Assembly (NCBI GenBank): GCA_036172665.1
Contig: CM069872.1
Location: forward strand, 53,864,101 to 53,928,100
DNA from: Prosopocoilus inquinatus
Lineage: Eukaryota; Arthropoda; Insecta; Coleoptera; Lucanidae
Reading direction: 5' to 3'
DNA length: 64,000 bases
Part shown: piece by piece, positions 1-9,605 of the stretch
How the letters are laid out: each line of letters opens with the position of its first letter
Numbering within the stretch: the stretch's first letter is position 1
The notes under the pieces: generated by a model
Databases searched by the model: none
What the model saw: only the letters and a program-made list of their open reading frames with translations
What the model was told of the DNA's origin: nothing
Position numbers and translations under genes: made by a program

Positions 1-186
1 AGAAAGATTTAAGGCGATTCAGAAACACGCAAGGGGCCAACACACAAATAATCACGTCTGTTACTATGGATGAATGGCAGGTGAGTTTTCATTACTGCAT
101 CCCAACCTAAAAAAAGAAACAACCATTTTTGTGTTTAGAAGCTGAAAGTGAAAGAAGGCATTATCCAAAGACACAAGAAAAAGTAA
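1..186 (+). CDS. C-terminal end of an unidentified protein, two exons, 5' partial
   Basis: The frame is open from base 3 to a canonical donor (CAG|GTGAGT) ending exon one at base 80. A 58-bp intron (81-138) ends in TTTGTGTTTAG, and the last exon (139-186) continues in the same phase to TAA at 184-186. The visible tail is 41 residues: 26 from the first exon, ending TSVTMDEWQ, then KLKVKEGIIQRHKKK. It is rich in basic residues and ends in a lysine cluster, which could be nuclear or nucleolar targeting (inference). The intron size matches the 57-67 bp introns of the neighbouring DALRD3 gene, which supports the model. An ATTAAA polyadenylation-type hexamer lies at 272-277. The gene is convergent (tail to tail) with DNAJC25. 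I do not recognise the family; most of the protein lies upstream of the window. Confidence 0.65.
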
Positions 187-308
187 TGTTTTCAAGTCGT
201 TTATTTTTTTGTTTAATAGAGGCAGTTTTTTTTTTTTTTGGTTTGTCTTATGTATAAAGAAGTTCCTTAATATTAAAGAAAGTAAAAAAAAAGGAAGTTT
301 TCTAAAAT

Positions 309-337
309 TTTATTCATAACCTGGAGTTTTTTTTATT
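309..337 (-). promoter_or_regulatory. polyadenylation hexamers for DNAJC25
   Basis: On the minus strand AATAAA occurs at 332-337 and again at 309-314, just downstream of the DNAJC25 stop codon (344-346). The more distal copy is the better placed for cleavage. The 3' UTRs of DNAJC25 and the convergent gene ending at 186 must be very short or overlap. Confidence 0.5.
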
Positions 338-343
338 AATAAA

Positions 344-1345
344 TTAAGAGTCGTCAAAAGTCATCCTCCCTATCCCGTGATTTTTAATGTACCTCCTGTA
401 CTGTTTGAACTTTGCGCTGTCGGCCAATTGCTTCTTCATGTTCTCCTCCTCTTCCTTCTTCCACGCTTCGAATTTCTCCCGCATCCACAGTTCGTTGTGC
501 AAGTACTCGTCTTTCTTCTGGTCCTCCAACGAATCGAACTGGTGCTTGCCCAGCTTGAGGTGTTTCCGAATCAAATACAGCTTTTCTTCTTCGTTGTATG
601 GCTCGCGGAGTACCGTGTGCCTCCAGAACCACGATATGTACCAGTAAATGTACTTTGCCAGCGTATAAGGGAATATAAGCAATTGCACCCACAAAACATC
701 AAACAAACTGGGTTTGGCGTACGCACCTTTTATATCCATTTTCTCTTCTATCACCTTCTGGATGATCCTATCCAGCTCATCTTTCTGTTCAGTCTTGCTT
801 TTCCTGTTTTTCCTTTCTGGATGCACCAATCCGTCCTGTTTCGCAATATCCAAAGCTTTATTGCGGTATTTCGGAATCCCCATGAAATATTTGATGGCCG
901 TATTATAGCGTTGCCACGCGCTGTAATACTGAATAAGCGATATTATAGAAATCGTCACGATTATAACGATTCGGACGTCTACTTTTGGGGCAACCCGCCT
1001 CCTGTAATACCGATAATAATTAGCGTAGTATGCGTCTGGATTATCGAGCATGTAATCGTAATCAACCCTGGATTCATCATCTTTCAATATTTCGTAAGCT
1101 GTCGCCACTATCTTGAACTGCTCCTCGGCCTCCTTTTTCGCCTCGACGTCTCTCTGCAAGTCCGGGTGGTACTTCTTCGCCAGCCTGCGGTAACTCCTTG
1201 CGATGTCATTCTTGCTGGAATCTCTGGCGACCCCCAACACCTCGTAGCAGTTTTCTTTTCCACAGTAGAGTCCTTCGAGTAGCTCGGCTTGGAGTGAACA
1301 TATCACGGTCATGAAGTAGATTACACCCAGCGCATTTCTGTACAT
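344..1345 (-). CDS. DNAJC25: DnaJ homolog subfamily C member 25 (ER J-domain membrane protein)
   Basis: A single uninterrupted exon encoding 333 residues. Residues 1-21 look like a signal peptide (MYRNALGVIYFMTVICSLQA). The LLEGLYCGKENCYEVLGV segment and the J domain (about 32-102) follow, with the invariant HPD at 60-62. The DYDYMLDNP and YYRRRVAPKVDVR signatures typical of DNAJC25 follow, then a membrane segment at about 124-140, a charged lysine-rich stretch, a second hydrophobic segment at about 215-238, the QFDSLED motif and the C-terminal RRYIKNHGIGRMTF. The human protein is about 360 residues, so this is full length. In the family the J domain stimulates an Hsp70, here presumably the ER-lumenal BiP. 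The start is the ATG at 1345-1343; the frame stays open 14 codons further to a GTG at 1387, but no ATG occurs there and the hydrophobic leader begins exactly at the ATG. The human gene is spliced, this copy is not. It is divergent from DALRD3. Confidence 0.96.
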   Translation of the reverse strand: MYRNALGVIYFMTVICSLQAELLEGLYCGKENCYEVLGVARDSSKNDIARSYRRLAKKYHPDLQRDVEAKKEAEEQFKIVATAYEILKDDESRVDYDYMLDNPDAYYANYYRYYRRRVAPKVDVRIVIIVTISIISLIQYYSAWQRYNTAIKYFMGIPKYRNKALDIAKQDGLVHPERKNRKSKTEQKDELDRIIQKVIEEKMDIKGAYAKPSLFDVLWVQLLIFPYTLAKYIYWYISWFWRHTVLREPYNEEEKLYLIRKHLKLGKHQFDSLEDQKKDEYLHNELWMREKFEAWKKEEEENMKKQLADSAKFKQYRRYIKNHGIGRMTFDDS

Positions 1346-1387
1346 CTTGGGGCTACTTCGTGCAGAAGTCCGGGGGGACGTAGCCAC

Positions 1388-1886
1388 GTTTCAAGTTTCA
1401 ATGTACAGTTCGACGGGCGCATTTGAACATGTTAACGACGATAAATGTCAAGTTCAGATAACCCTAAAAACGATGGGAACGCAGATAATTGAGCTTGTTA
1501 ATAAACGTCGAGATAATTTCACAAATCTAAAAACGCCAGAAACGTTTTGAAATGAGCTTGAAATTGGTTTTTATCGATTTGGTAATTTTCACATTCTTCC
1601 GTTGGGATTACGAAGATTATCGGTTGCTTATAAAGATGGCGCTAAGTTGCTCGAACTAAAACGAAAAGTCGGTTTTTAATTTACACTTTTTCACATTTAT
1701 TCAGCAATGGGATTAAAGTAATTGTAAAATATGATTTCTTTTTCTTTTCAGTAAATTGGGAGATAAGATCGACGCGTCCACAGAAAAGCCGATTAAGTTG
1801 GTAGCACTCGCGCATTTGCTTTTTCTTTCAATTTTGAGGTTATGTGCACGCCGTGATTTGTTGATGTTATGAACTTTCGCTAAATA
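1388..1886. promoter_or_regulatory. Divergent promoter region between DNAJC25 and DALRD3
   Basis: About 540 bp separate the two start codons (1345 and 1887), so both promoters and 5' UTRs must lie here. Visible motifs are TATCGATT at 1572-1579, one base from the Drosophila DRE (TATCGATA), and AAGATGGCGCT at 1632-1642, close to the YY1/Pho and CTCF cores. No TATA box is evident. A pyrimidine run ending TTTTCAG at about 1741-1750 could be a 5' UTR splice acceptor for DALRD3. Motif roles are inferred from similarity only. Confidence 0.45.
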
Positions 1887-3408
1887 ATGATTTACTTGGA
1901 GGAGTTACTGGCGGTACTTTACAAATATTTAACCGGAAAGGACGTTTCTAACAGCAACATAATAAGAAGACACACCAGAGAGTTGGAGGGCTTAGGTGAT
2001 TTGAGTTTCCCCCTTGATGTAAGCAACTGGCACGCTCAGATTGACCAAAAACGGCTTACGAACGACCCCAAAACTATTCTTGAATATGCGTCGCGCGAAC
2101 TCACCGCGGATTCTTTAGCAGAGGAAAGCAAAACCTGTTGGCCCCTTCGCATTTCAAAGTGTGTCATACACGGCGACAACGTTCAAATCTATTTAGAACG
2201 CGCCCACGCATTCCGGCAAACAATAGAATCTGTGCACTTGGAAAAGGACCATTATGGGCATTGCATTCTGAATCTGCCCAATGAAATACTCATGGTCGCA
2301 AGTGGCTGTGAGCGCATGGAATACAACAACATGAACCTCAGCGAGCTTCGAACAACTCTGTTGAAGAATGCAGCCGTTAATTTACTTCGTCTTTGCAATA
2401 TAAATGTAGTGGATGGGGAAAGGCGAGCGCACAATGCCAAGGTAACTTTTAGTCTGAAAGCTGTCGATGGCAATGGAGCAATTATACTGTGCGGTGCAGT
2501 CTTAAACGAAAGGGGGCTCAAAAACACGGACACGACGACGGAACAGTTCCTTCGGTAAGCGGCGGCATAAACCAAAAATAGTATATAAGTAAATATAGTT
2601 TAAGTTTTTTAGAAAGCGCACAGTCGACATGAGGCTAATCGCGGAGCACAAGTACGGCCTGAGGGTGACTTCTCAGCCGGGCTGGAGGGAATTTTTCGAT
2701 AAACTCGGTGAAGCCGCTGTCATCATCGAGCTGCTGCAGAACAAGCCAAACCACAACACGAAGGTTCACATGAATAGCGCGGTGACGAGCAATAAAGGTA
2801 AAAGATGATACACTAAATGTAATTAGTCATCAATGCAATCAATGCTGTTTTCAGGTGCTTCATTTATTTTGTATAACTGTGCCAGACTTGCGACGTTATT
2901 TAAAGAATTCGACCGAAAGGTGTCTTCAGGTATTTACCCCAACTTACCAACAATAAAAGACACGGATTTTACTCTTTTAATACAACCGGTAAGATGACTT
3001 TTCATGACCCCTTTAATGAATGACTGCTTCAATTTGCGGGTGGATTTTGCTCTAGGAAGAATGGGAGCTGTTGTACGTGTACATCCTTCAGTTTCCGCTC
3101 ACCGTAAAAAGCTGCATTAAAGACATCTTGGACTGCAGATTCAATCCTCACCATCTGGTGTCTACGCTGTCGGGTTTGGCTCAGACCTTCAGCGTTTACT
3201 ACAGGCGAGTCAAGATACTGACGGTGAGTTTTTGTTTTTGTTTTAAAACCTTCAAAATCAGAGGGGATTTTGTGCTTTGTAAACGCAGGAGCCGAGGCAG
3301 CACTTGTTCGCCCTGTTACACACGAGGATACATTTGTTGAAGGCCCTGGAACAAGTCATGCACAATGGCTTACGTTTATTAAACATTCAACCCGTTAGGC
3401 AGATGTAA
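1887..3408 (+). CDS. DALRD3: DALR anticodon-binding domain-containing protein 3, five exons
   Basis: Exons 1887-2554, 2613-2797, 2855-2988, 3056-3223 and 3289-3408 join in frame through GT-AG introns of 58, 57, 67 and 65 bp to give 424 residues. The C-terminal half carries the DALR fold: GASFILYNCARLATLF, then EEWELLYVYILQFP, FSVYYRRVKILTEPRQHLF and the closing GLRLLNIQPVRQM, which parallel human DALRD3 closely. Upstream, the KRTVDMRLIAEHKYGLRV stretch matches the human E-RHTQ-like segment. An in-frame TAA at 1881 supports the start at 1887, unless an upstream exon exists. The protein is shorter than the human one (about 540 residues). In mammals DALRD3 binds tRNA-Arg (CCU/UCU) and is needed for METTL2-dependent m3C at position 32; it resembles the anticodon-binding part of arginyl-tRNA synthetase but has no catalytic domain. 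The same role here is inferred. Confidence 0.93.
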
Positions 3409-4560
3409 GCTCTTTTTTCTTTTTAAATATAACAATGTTTCCTCAATTTGTCGTTTGTTAAGTACCTTTAATTTTTGTTTAATTAAAAAAAAAAGAGAGA
3501 TAGGAAACGTTTAACCTTCAGATTGATTTTGAAAAAGAGACATCTGTCAACGACTTGTGAATTTAATGGTGCAAATCTCGAGGAAGAAATCCGTGGATTA
3601 TAAGTAATAGATTGCGTTCAGAGGTAGCGACTGCTTTCAGCTTGTATTCTAACCTAACCTGAAGCAGTGAAGTTAGAATTAGATTCAATGTCGCCAACTT
3701 CGCGTCAGAAATCCACCAATATTCGAATCCTCGTGGTTTGTAGATTGCGTTCAGCCGTAGACTGTGACTAGTTTCAGCTTGCCTTCGTGTTATCAATAGA
3801 TGCGTTCGGCAATGCGATCTTTTTCATCAATCACCTCTGAATTATTGCGTTTATTCACTCTTATATACAATGAAACGTGGTCGCTCTCCTTCACAATTTT
3901 GATCAGAGAGTAAATTTAGCGCATTGGCGAACTCGGCTAATGTATAAAAACGCGAGAAGCTAAATTCTAACGAGAGAAAAATTCACCAAAATTCTGTTAT
4001 TAATCTCTGACCTTCAAATGTAAAAACGATTGAACATGAATTCAACGCTGCCAACTTCGAGAATGAACTCCACAAAAATTTGAATTCTTGCGTATTGTAC
4101 ATTGCGTTCAGCCACATATAGCGATTGCATTCAATCACTACGAATAAAAAATTTGGCTAAAAGGTTGCAGATTGATTGCAGACAATTGTAATGTGACTCG
4201 CCGAAGCGTTAAGCGATAAAACTTCGGTAGTGAAGTTAGTTGCACATCTCGACATCATATTTTAAAATTATTTAGTGAATGTCGCTGACGTGTGTGACGT
4301 TTTTATCCGTGATATGTACTCCAATCTCTTCTACAATCTGAGGTGCTTTGAAAAAATTGCTAAGGAAAATAAAGGACATTTGGTTGTGGGAAGGGGCGTT
4401 ATCGCAGTGTTGCCAACATGTGAATTAGTAAAAAGTAATTTTTTTGACATGTGGAACTGATTTTTCGCACAAAAATGTGACATCCCTTAATATCGGTAAT
4501 ATTTTGTTATTTAATAAAATGAATTTAATTGTAAATATAGCATGTAAAGAGGTTATTTTT
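3409..4560. repeat. DALRD3-MXD intergenic DNA with degenerate repeats
   Basis: No gene seen. Three diverged copies of a segment combining a GCCAACTTCG-type stretch, a CCACCAATATTCGAAT-like stretch and TTGCGTTCAG occur at about 3545-3640, 3690-3790 and 4045-4140. They look like an old local duplication. No strong AATAAA lies close behind the DALRD3 stop. Confidence 0.4.
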
Positions 4561-4604
4561 TAAAAAAAGAAATAAATAATTGAAATTAACCTCCGCCCAC
4601 AATA

Positions 4605-4665
4605 ATTTTTATATCCGTAGATACGTATTTCGGCAGCTAAGCTGCCATCTTCAGTACGCTATCTA
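4605..4665 (-). ncRNA. Hammerhead-ribozyme-like fold (possible Penelope-like element remnant)
   Basis: Read on the minus strand: a 5' CGTA, then CTGAAGA (4654-4648), one extra T, a 6-bp hairpin GGCAGC/GCTGCC with loop TTA (4646-4632), GAAA (4631-4628), a palindromic ATACGTAT, C at 4620 and TACG (4619-4616) that pairs with the first CGTA. This is the order of the hammerhead core: CUGANGA, helix II, GAAA, helix III, UH, helix I. Hammerheads of this minimal kind are known from Penelope-like retroelements. The unpaired T between CTGAAGA and helix II departs from the consensus, so activity is doubtful. No reverse transcriptase remnant was seen beside it. Confidence 0.4.
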
Positions 4666-4719
4666 CTTATAAGCACTAGAAAGATCTAAACACAACCTAA
4701 TCATCCTAATAAAATCATA

Positions 4720-5500
4720 AAAAACAGTAGTTTAGTGTAAGAGAAATAAACGAAAAACGATAAATATTTCTCTCGTTTCTTGTGAAACAAACAAAGACAG
4801 ATACTGATGGTTGTCTCTCTTCGGCATACACAGTTACTTTTTTCTATTTCTTATTTTAGTAGAAAGGTAGTTATAAAATTTGACTGTCAACGTCACATTT
4901 TAATTTTAAAGATATTGTTTTTTGTTCCTGTTCCCTACTTGAATTATTTTTTTATTCGATCGCGTATTGTAACGGGTGTCCAACAATTACGCAGTCCCGG
5001 ATGGCCGTGGAATCAAACATAAATATTGATTCTTGGCTATTAACCGCGATAAATAAATTTCTTGTTTACGTATTTTAAATGTTTTATTACGATTATTAAA
5101 AAAATAGAATATGTATTGGACATGCCGTATCCTCTCTCATTGCAATAATAACCGAGATTTTCTTGAGTATTTAATAGTCGAGGAGCTATTTATGGGCAAA
5201 TCAAAATCGCAATTTTAATTTATTTTAATCGATCTAAAATAAATATTTTTTTTTTCTGGTCGCGGAATTCGGGCAAAGGAAGATTTAAAAATACGCGCGC
5301 GCTAGTCATTCTATTGTTTTCAGTTTGACCACGCTTAATACATGAAGTACCCCCCAAAAAAAAAAAAAAAGAAAGCTGCGGGGCGAATTTCAAACAATTG
5401 CCCTCAGTGGATGGGTTAGGTTAGGTTAAGAGTAATCCTTTGCTTGCGCGTCGAGTTATTAACTTTTAATTGTCGGCGATGATGATGAGCTCGCACCGTA
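4720..5500. other. Intergenic DNA upstream of the MXD gene, nothing recognised
   Basis: AT-rich sequence with homopolymer runs (for example 5350-5371). I see no coding or repeat structure that can be supported. A GGTTAGGTTAGG stretch at about 5414 is too short to call telomeric. Confidence 0.4.
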
Positions 5501-5762
5501 ACAGCGTGTTTACAGTATCGTCGTAAACACAGCCCAGCTGTTTGCCGTCGCGATTGTGTGCGTCGAGTTATTCTCGGGTTCGTGTGACCAATGTGACCAT
5601 ACCTTGCGCGTCGGGCTTGTGCGCAAGTGTTCGGCTGCGAGCACGGGCCCCATCGATAAATACATCAGTCAGTGTGTTCCGGTTGTGTGGGGCGTGTTGT
5701 GCTGTTGGATCGGACTTGTTACCACCTTTGTCTTATTTACCAACCCTCAAATTTTCATAAAT
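5500..5762 (+). promoter_or_regulatory. Probable 5' UTR and promoter-proximal region of the MXD gene
   Basis: GC-richer DNA directly before the start codon, with a CAGCTG E-box at about 5531-5538 and no TATA box. The region is read as 5' UTR because the first coding exon has no acceptor just before its ATG. An upstream ATG at 5556 is in frame with the MXD start. Confidence 0.35.
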
Positions 5763-6193
5763 ATGAGCATTGCTGCACTCATCGAAGCCGCAGAGTACCT
5801 TGAAAGAAGAGAAAGAGGTCAGTGCGACGCGGCGCTCTCGATTTATCATCATCTATCGCATTCTATTTATATCCCGTCAGCTGTTTTTCACGTTATCTCT
5901 CTGTTTTTGTTTTTGTGTAGAAGCCGAACATGGTTACGCCTCTACGTTACCGATGCCAGAAGATGTCAGGAGTTCATCTAAAAGGCCAAAGACGAAGAAA
6001 ACTCAGGGAAACAGGTGTGTTGCGCGCAAGCAAACAAAAAAAAAACGAATCTCACCTAGCCTTCAGTTTTTCCCACCGCGAATAGAAACGTGTGTCTTTA
6101 ACCCTAACACTCTCTTCTCGTACCAACCAATTCTAACTGGTTTTTTTTTTTTTTTACTTACAGGACGTCTCATAACGAACTGGAAAAAAATAG
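5763..6193 (+). CDS. MXD/Mad-family bHLH-zip repressor, first three coding exons, 3' partial
   Basis: Exons 5763-5817, 5921-6014 and 6164-6193 join in frame through GT-AG introns of 103 and 149 bp and give 59 residues. Residues 2-18 (SIAALIEAAEYLERRER) form the amphipathic Sin3-interaction helix of MXD proteins. EAEHGYASTLPMPED follows, almost as in MXD1/MXD4, then a lysine-rich linker and SHNELEKNR, the first residues of the basic region. MXD proteins pair with MAX, bind CACGTG E-boxes and repress MYC targets through the Sin3 deacetylase complex. The rest of the bHLH and the zipper should follow after the donor at 6194 (AG|GTGAGT), but I found no such exon downstream. The frame is open upstream to an ATG at 5556; 5763 is preferred because family members begin at this helix. 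The AEHGYAS motif argues against the related MNT. Which MXD paralogue it is cannot be decided. Confidence 0.92.
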
Positions 6194-6960
6194 GTGAGTC
6201 AATCTCCTAAGTGTAAAGTGTGTAATAGTGAGTGAGTGAGTGAGTACTCGCCGGCGGCAACTTCTCTTCTTCTTCTTCGTCATCATCATCATCATCATCA
6301 ACACCGAAATCTCTTCCGGTGCGACGGATGGGATAAGATGGGATGAGTTGGGATGATCGAATTAAAAAAAAAGAAAAGTGTGCGCGCTCATGTGTATGGG
6401 TGTGCGGTGTGTATGTGTATTTTGTTAGTGTGCAAAGTTCAATTCAAGGTGACGCGGTGCAGTCTAGTGCATTGAAACAAGGCCATGAGCCCGCTTGGCA
6501 ACAACACAACCGTCCTCTGTTATGTTATGGCAATCATATTATTACACTATTTTATAAATGGTCGACGCAGGAGCACTCTCTTGTCTAGCTGGTTAGTTAA
6601 TTCCTCCACGAATTTACGTCGTCTCTTTGTGCCCCCGTCCGTTATCTCATCATCGTGTTAATTGAGCGGCGCGCGGAACAATTTGCACGACGACGAATCG
6701 AGAGCCGTCCACACCAGTTTTTGTTTTCATTTTTTTTTTTTTTTTGTTTATGTAACGCGAACCAACCACGTGCTTGCAAGCAACTTCGAATTACAACATG
6801 AAATCAACGCGCTTATTACGCTTTGACAACATGTTAATTAAGTAGGCCATTCAAATGCACATTTCAGTTACACGACGGTTTTCGATTCACTCAGAGTATC
6901 ATTTTTCATCAGGTGAAGTTAAAACAAAACGCAAGTGAATCAAAAAAACGCTATGTGTCA
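6194..6960. repeat. Intron start with trinucleotide microsatellite
   Basis: A TGAG run (6230-6245) and a mixed CTT/CAT trinucleotide tract (about 6263-6301) are visible. A CACGTG E-box lies at 6767-6772. No coding sequence was recognised. Confidence 0.5.
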
Positions 6961-7740
6961 AATTGTTAAGGTTGGGTTGCGTTCAGAAACTGCGTTTTCG
7001 AGTGCTTACGCTTTATGCGTCACCTGTCTTTAAAACGTTTTTTTTTTTAAATGTGGCTTTTCTTTTTTTTTTTAAACAAAGATTCATGCGGTTTCTAAAT
7101 GACGTTTTATTTGCCGTTGTTGTTCGGTGAACGGTCTTGAACAACGGCTCTCTCTCTTAGTTGTCAAAATTTTTCAAAAGTCAAGGTTGCGTTAAGAAAC
7201 TGTATTTTCGTGCGTGTGCAGATAAAGTAGGTCTGTTTGTTATCCTGCGTTAGTATACACTAAAGTATTTGTGTCTTGTCTAACCTCTTGCGTTAATGCG
7301 AGATGAAGATACTTTGAGTGTGCAAGAGTGCAAGACAACTAACAGACGTAATAAGATGCAAGTGAATGTAAAATGCTGTCAATTGTCAAAATTGCACCCC
7401 GTCAGAAACTGCGATTTCGATTGTCTCCGCTTCGTGCATCATCTATCTTTAAAACTTTTTTTTTTTACATTCGGCTTACTTTTTTTTAATAAAAATACGT
7501 AATTGTAATTGACTCATTTCTATAACTATAGTATAACTGTGTATTGACGTTGCGTTCAGAAACTAAAACTTCGCGTTAATATCGAGCATTGAGAGTGACG
7601 TTTTATTTTCGATTAACGATAGTAGCGTTTCGAACAAACGCCTTTCAGTTGTCAAAAAATACTTTTTCTCTCCAGCTCGTGTTATTTTAATAAGTAGTAT
7701 GTTCTGCTCATTTATTTTGAATTTTTCTTTCATTTCGTTA

Positions 7741-8130
7741 CAGGGTGCGTTCAGAAACTGCGACTTAGGGCGCTTTCGATTCTTAAAAAGAGTTATTGAG
7801 TAGTTGACCGACGGGTTTATTAGTAGTTTTACTAATAAACCCGTCGGAATAGGAAATAGGAAATGACGTGAAACAAATTAAACCTACGTTCAAGTTGACC
7901 GGATGCCAATCATTCAAATTCTAAACTAATGATTTTCAAGATTACGTTTAGAAATTTGACCTTACGTCTTTCTCTCTTATACTCTTTATTCGTTAATCTC
8001 GTTTTTTCTTTTCTTTTTTCTATTTATAAGTGACGTAAAGAAATTTCCATGGAAACCAACTGCATTCAAATAATTTCTAGAAGAAAGACTACGGAAGTGA
8101 CTCCGTAGCGTCGTTTCTGAACGCACCCTG
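7741..8130. mobile_element. 390-bp MITE with CAGGGTGCGTTCAGAAAC terminal inverted repeats
   Basis: The left end CAGGGTGCGTTCAGAAAC (from 7741) is matched by its exact reverse complement ending at 8130. No coding capacity. It contains the 18-bp perfect hairpin at 7808-7847. No convincing target duplication was seen, so the superfamily is undecided. Confidence 0.65.
7808..7847. repeat. Perfect 18-bp hairpin with 4-base loop
   Basis: The arms 7808-7825 (starting CCGACGGGTTTATTAG) and 7830-7847 are exact reverse complements around a GTTT loop. It sits inside the 390-bp MITE and is far better preserved than the surroundings. Confidence 0.85.
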
Positions 8131-8599
8131 GATATAATTTTACTGTCAATAAATTGACATTTCTATTAATTGCCAAAATAAAAACTGCAATTTGTAATTT
8201 TATCGTTTACGTTAACCGACCACGTGCTTGTAATACATTTTAGTTCACCTCGCTTTTCCATTTTATTTATTTTTATTTTTAGTCTATTTATAAGAGAAAG
8301 TTTCCATTTCTGTGAAAGCTAATTACTTAAACTCACTTCTAGCAGAAAGACTCCTTCTCAAGTTAATCCGCAGCATAGTTTCTGAACGTACCCCAGATGT
8401 CAATTTGCTGTCAAATAACTGACACTTCTATTGACAAAATTAAAACTGCAATTCACAAGCAGTTGTTGTTTTTTTCTTTAATTTGCTTTACGTTAATTCA
8501 TTTCGCTGTCAAATAACTGACACTTCGATTGACAAAATTAAAACTGCACTTCGCAAGCAGTTTTTTTTTTCTTTTCGTTTGTTTTACGTTAATCGATTA

Positions 8600-9355
8600 C
8601 GTGCTTGTTTGTATGTATATATATATATATAATTTATTTGGGGGAAACGAACGCATTTGTGGTCGTTCTGGGACGCGTTCCGAATTTGCTCGGAACTCGC
8701 CGGAAACGCAAAGCCCAAGGACGATATGTGTTATAGAACGAACCAAGGCCAAATATTAGAGTAAATAAAATATTTCTTTTTTTTGCGTAATAATAGATTA
8801 TACCGCGAGGAGCGAAAATAATCCGCGTCTCTTGAATCGTTCGTACGCGTTCGCCGCATGACTCAAGGTTTATTTATAACAAATAAGAAAACCTGAGAGC
8901 GACGACGTGTTTGTGTGTTGTTGGAAATTCGAGCTCGGAAAGTGTGCTCAGGGGGAGGGAAAAGGTCTTAATTAAATGATTTAAATTGTGTGTCGTCGGT
9001 AATCGGGGCGATTCTGTTTTGCAATGTTGGCGAAATTATTTATTGTCTGTCAACTGTGAAGAAAGAAAAAACGTGAAACAAAAGCATAATTGCGAAACGG
9101 TTCCATTTAATTGATTGCGATCGTTCTGAAAATGCATCGCGCGATAAAGATATGAAATGAACTAATCAGAACTTATATTTTTTTGCTTTTGTTTTCAAAT
9201 AGTAAGAAATTTTGACACATTTTAAGTAAATCACATAAGAAAATAATTTTAACGTCTTTACATCGCGAAGGACTGTTTTATTTTTAAAAATTTCTATCGA
9301 CGCCAGAACTTGTTCTCTTCTTGGAAATTTGTTTTATGTTTGAGTATATAATAGC
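8600..9355. other. Intronic DNA without recognised features
   Basis: Contains a short TA microsatellite (about 8614-8632). No gene or repeat beyond this. Confidence 0.4.
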
Positions 9356-9360
9356 GTTCA

Positions 9361-9605
9361 TTTGACACCTGAACCACTTTTCGTAGCGGAAGTGCGCTTA
9401 CATTTTTCACTTGACGTCCGAACTACTTTTCATCGCGGAGGCGCGCTTCATTTCTTTACTTGACGTCCGGAACTACTTTTCATCGCGGAGGCGCGCTGAA
9501 TTCTTTTACTTGACGTTCGGGGAACTACTTTTCATCGCGGAGGCGCGCTGAATTCTTTTACTTGACGTTCGAAGAACTACTTTTCGTCGCGGAGGCGGCG
9601 CGATT
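9361..9605. repeat. Minisatellite, five copies of a ~50-bp unit
   Basis: Units start near 9361, 9410, 9459, 9509 and 9560 and share ACTACTTTTCATCGCGGAGG. The last copies are nearly identical and the first is the most diverged. Confidence 0.85.

Larger units (their letters stand above)
6960..8600. repeat. Cluster of degenerate elements sharing the TIR GTGCGTTCAGAAAC
   Basis: Versions of TGCGTTCAGAAACTGCG occur on the + strand at about 6977, 7184, 7392, 7550 and 7744, and inverted versions (GTTTCTGAACGCACC) at about 8113 and 8378. Between and after them, segments such as CTGTCAAATAACTGACACTT repeat (8415-8505 and 8505-8600, unit about 95 bp). The ACCACGTGCTTG block at 6766 recurs at 8220. This is best read as several nested or tandem copies of one MITE family. 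Confidence 0.55.

Noticed and set aside
66..80. ATGGATGAATGGCAG|GTGAGT as a first coding exon
   Set aside because: The frame is open upstream to the window edge and the next exon ends the protein after 15 codons, so it is read as an internal methionine in a C-terminal exon.
377..1282. Long + strand open frame opposite DNAJC25
   Set aside because: It is the antisense shadow of the DNAJC25 exon; no domain or start context supports it.
5412..5428. GGTTAGGTTAGG, the insect telomere word
   Set aside because: Only two TTAGG copies; common by chance and in insect dispersed repeats.
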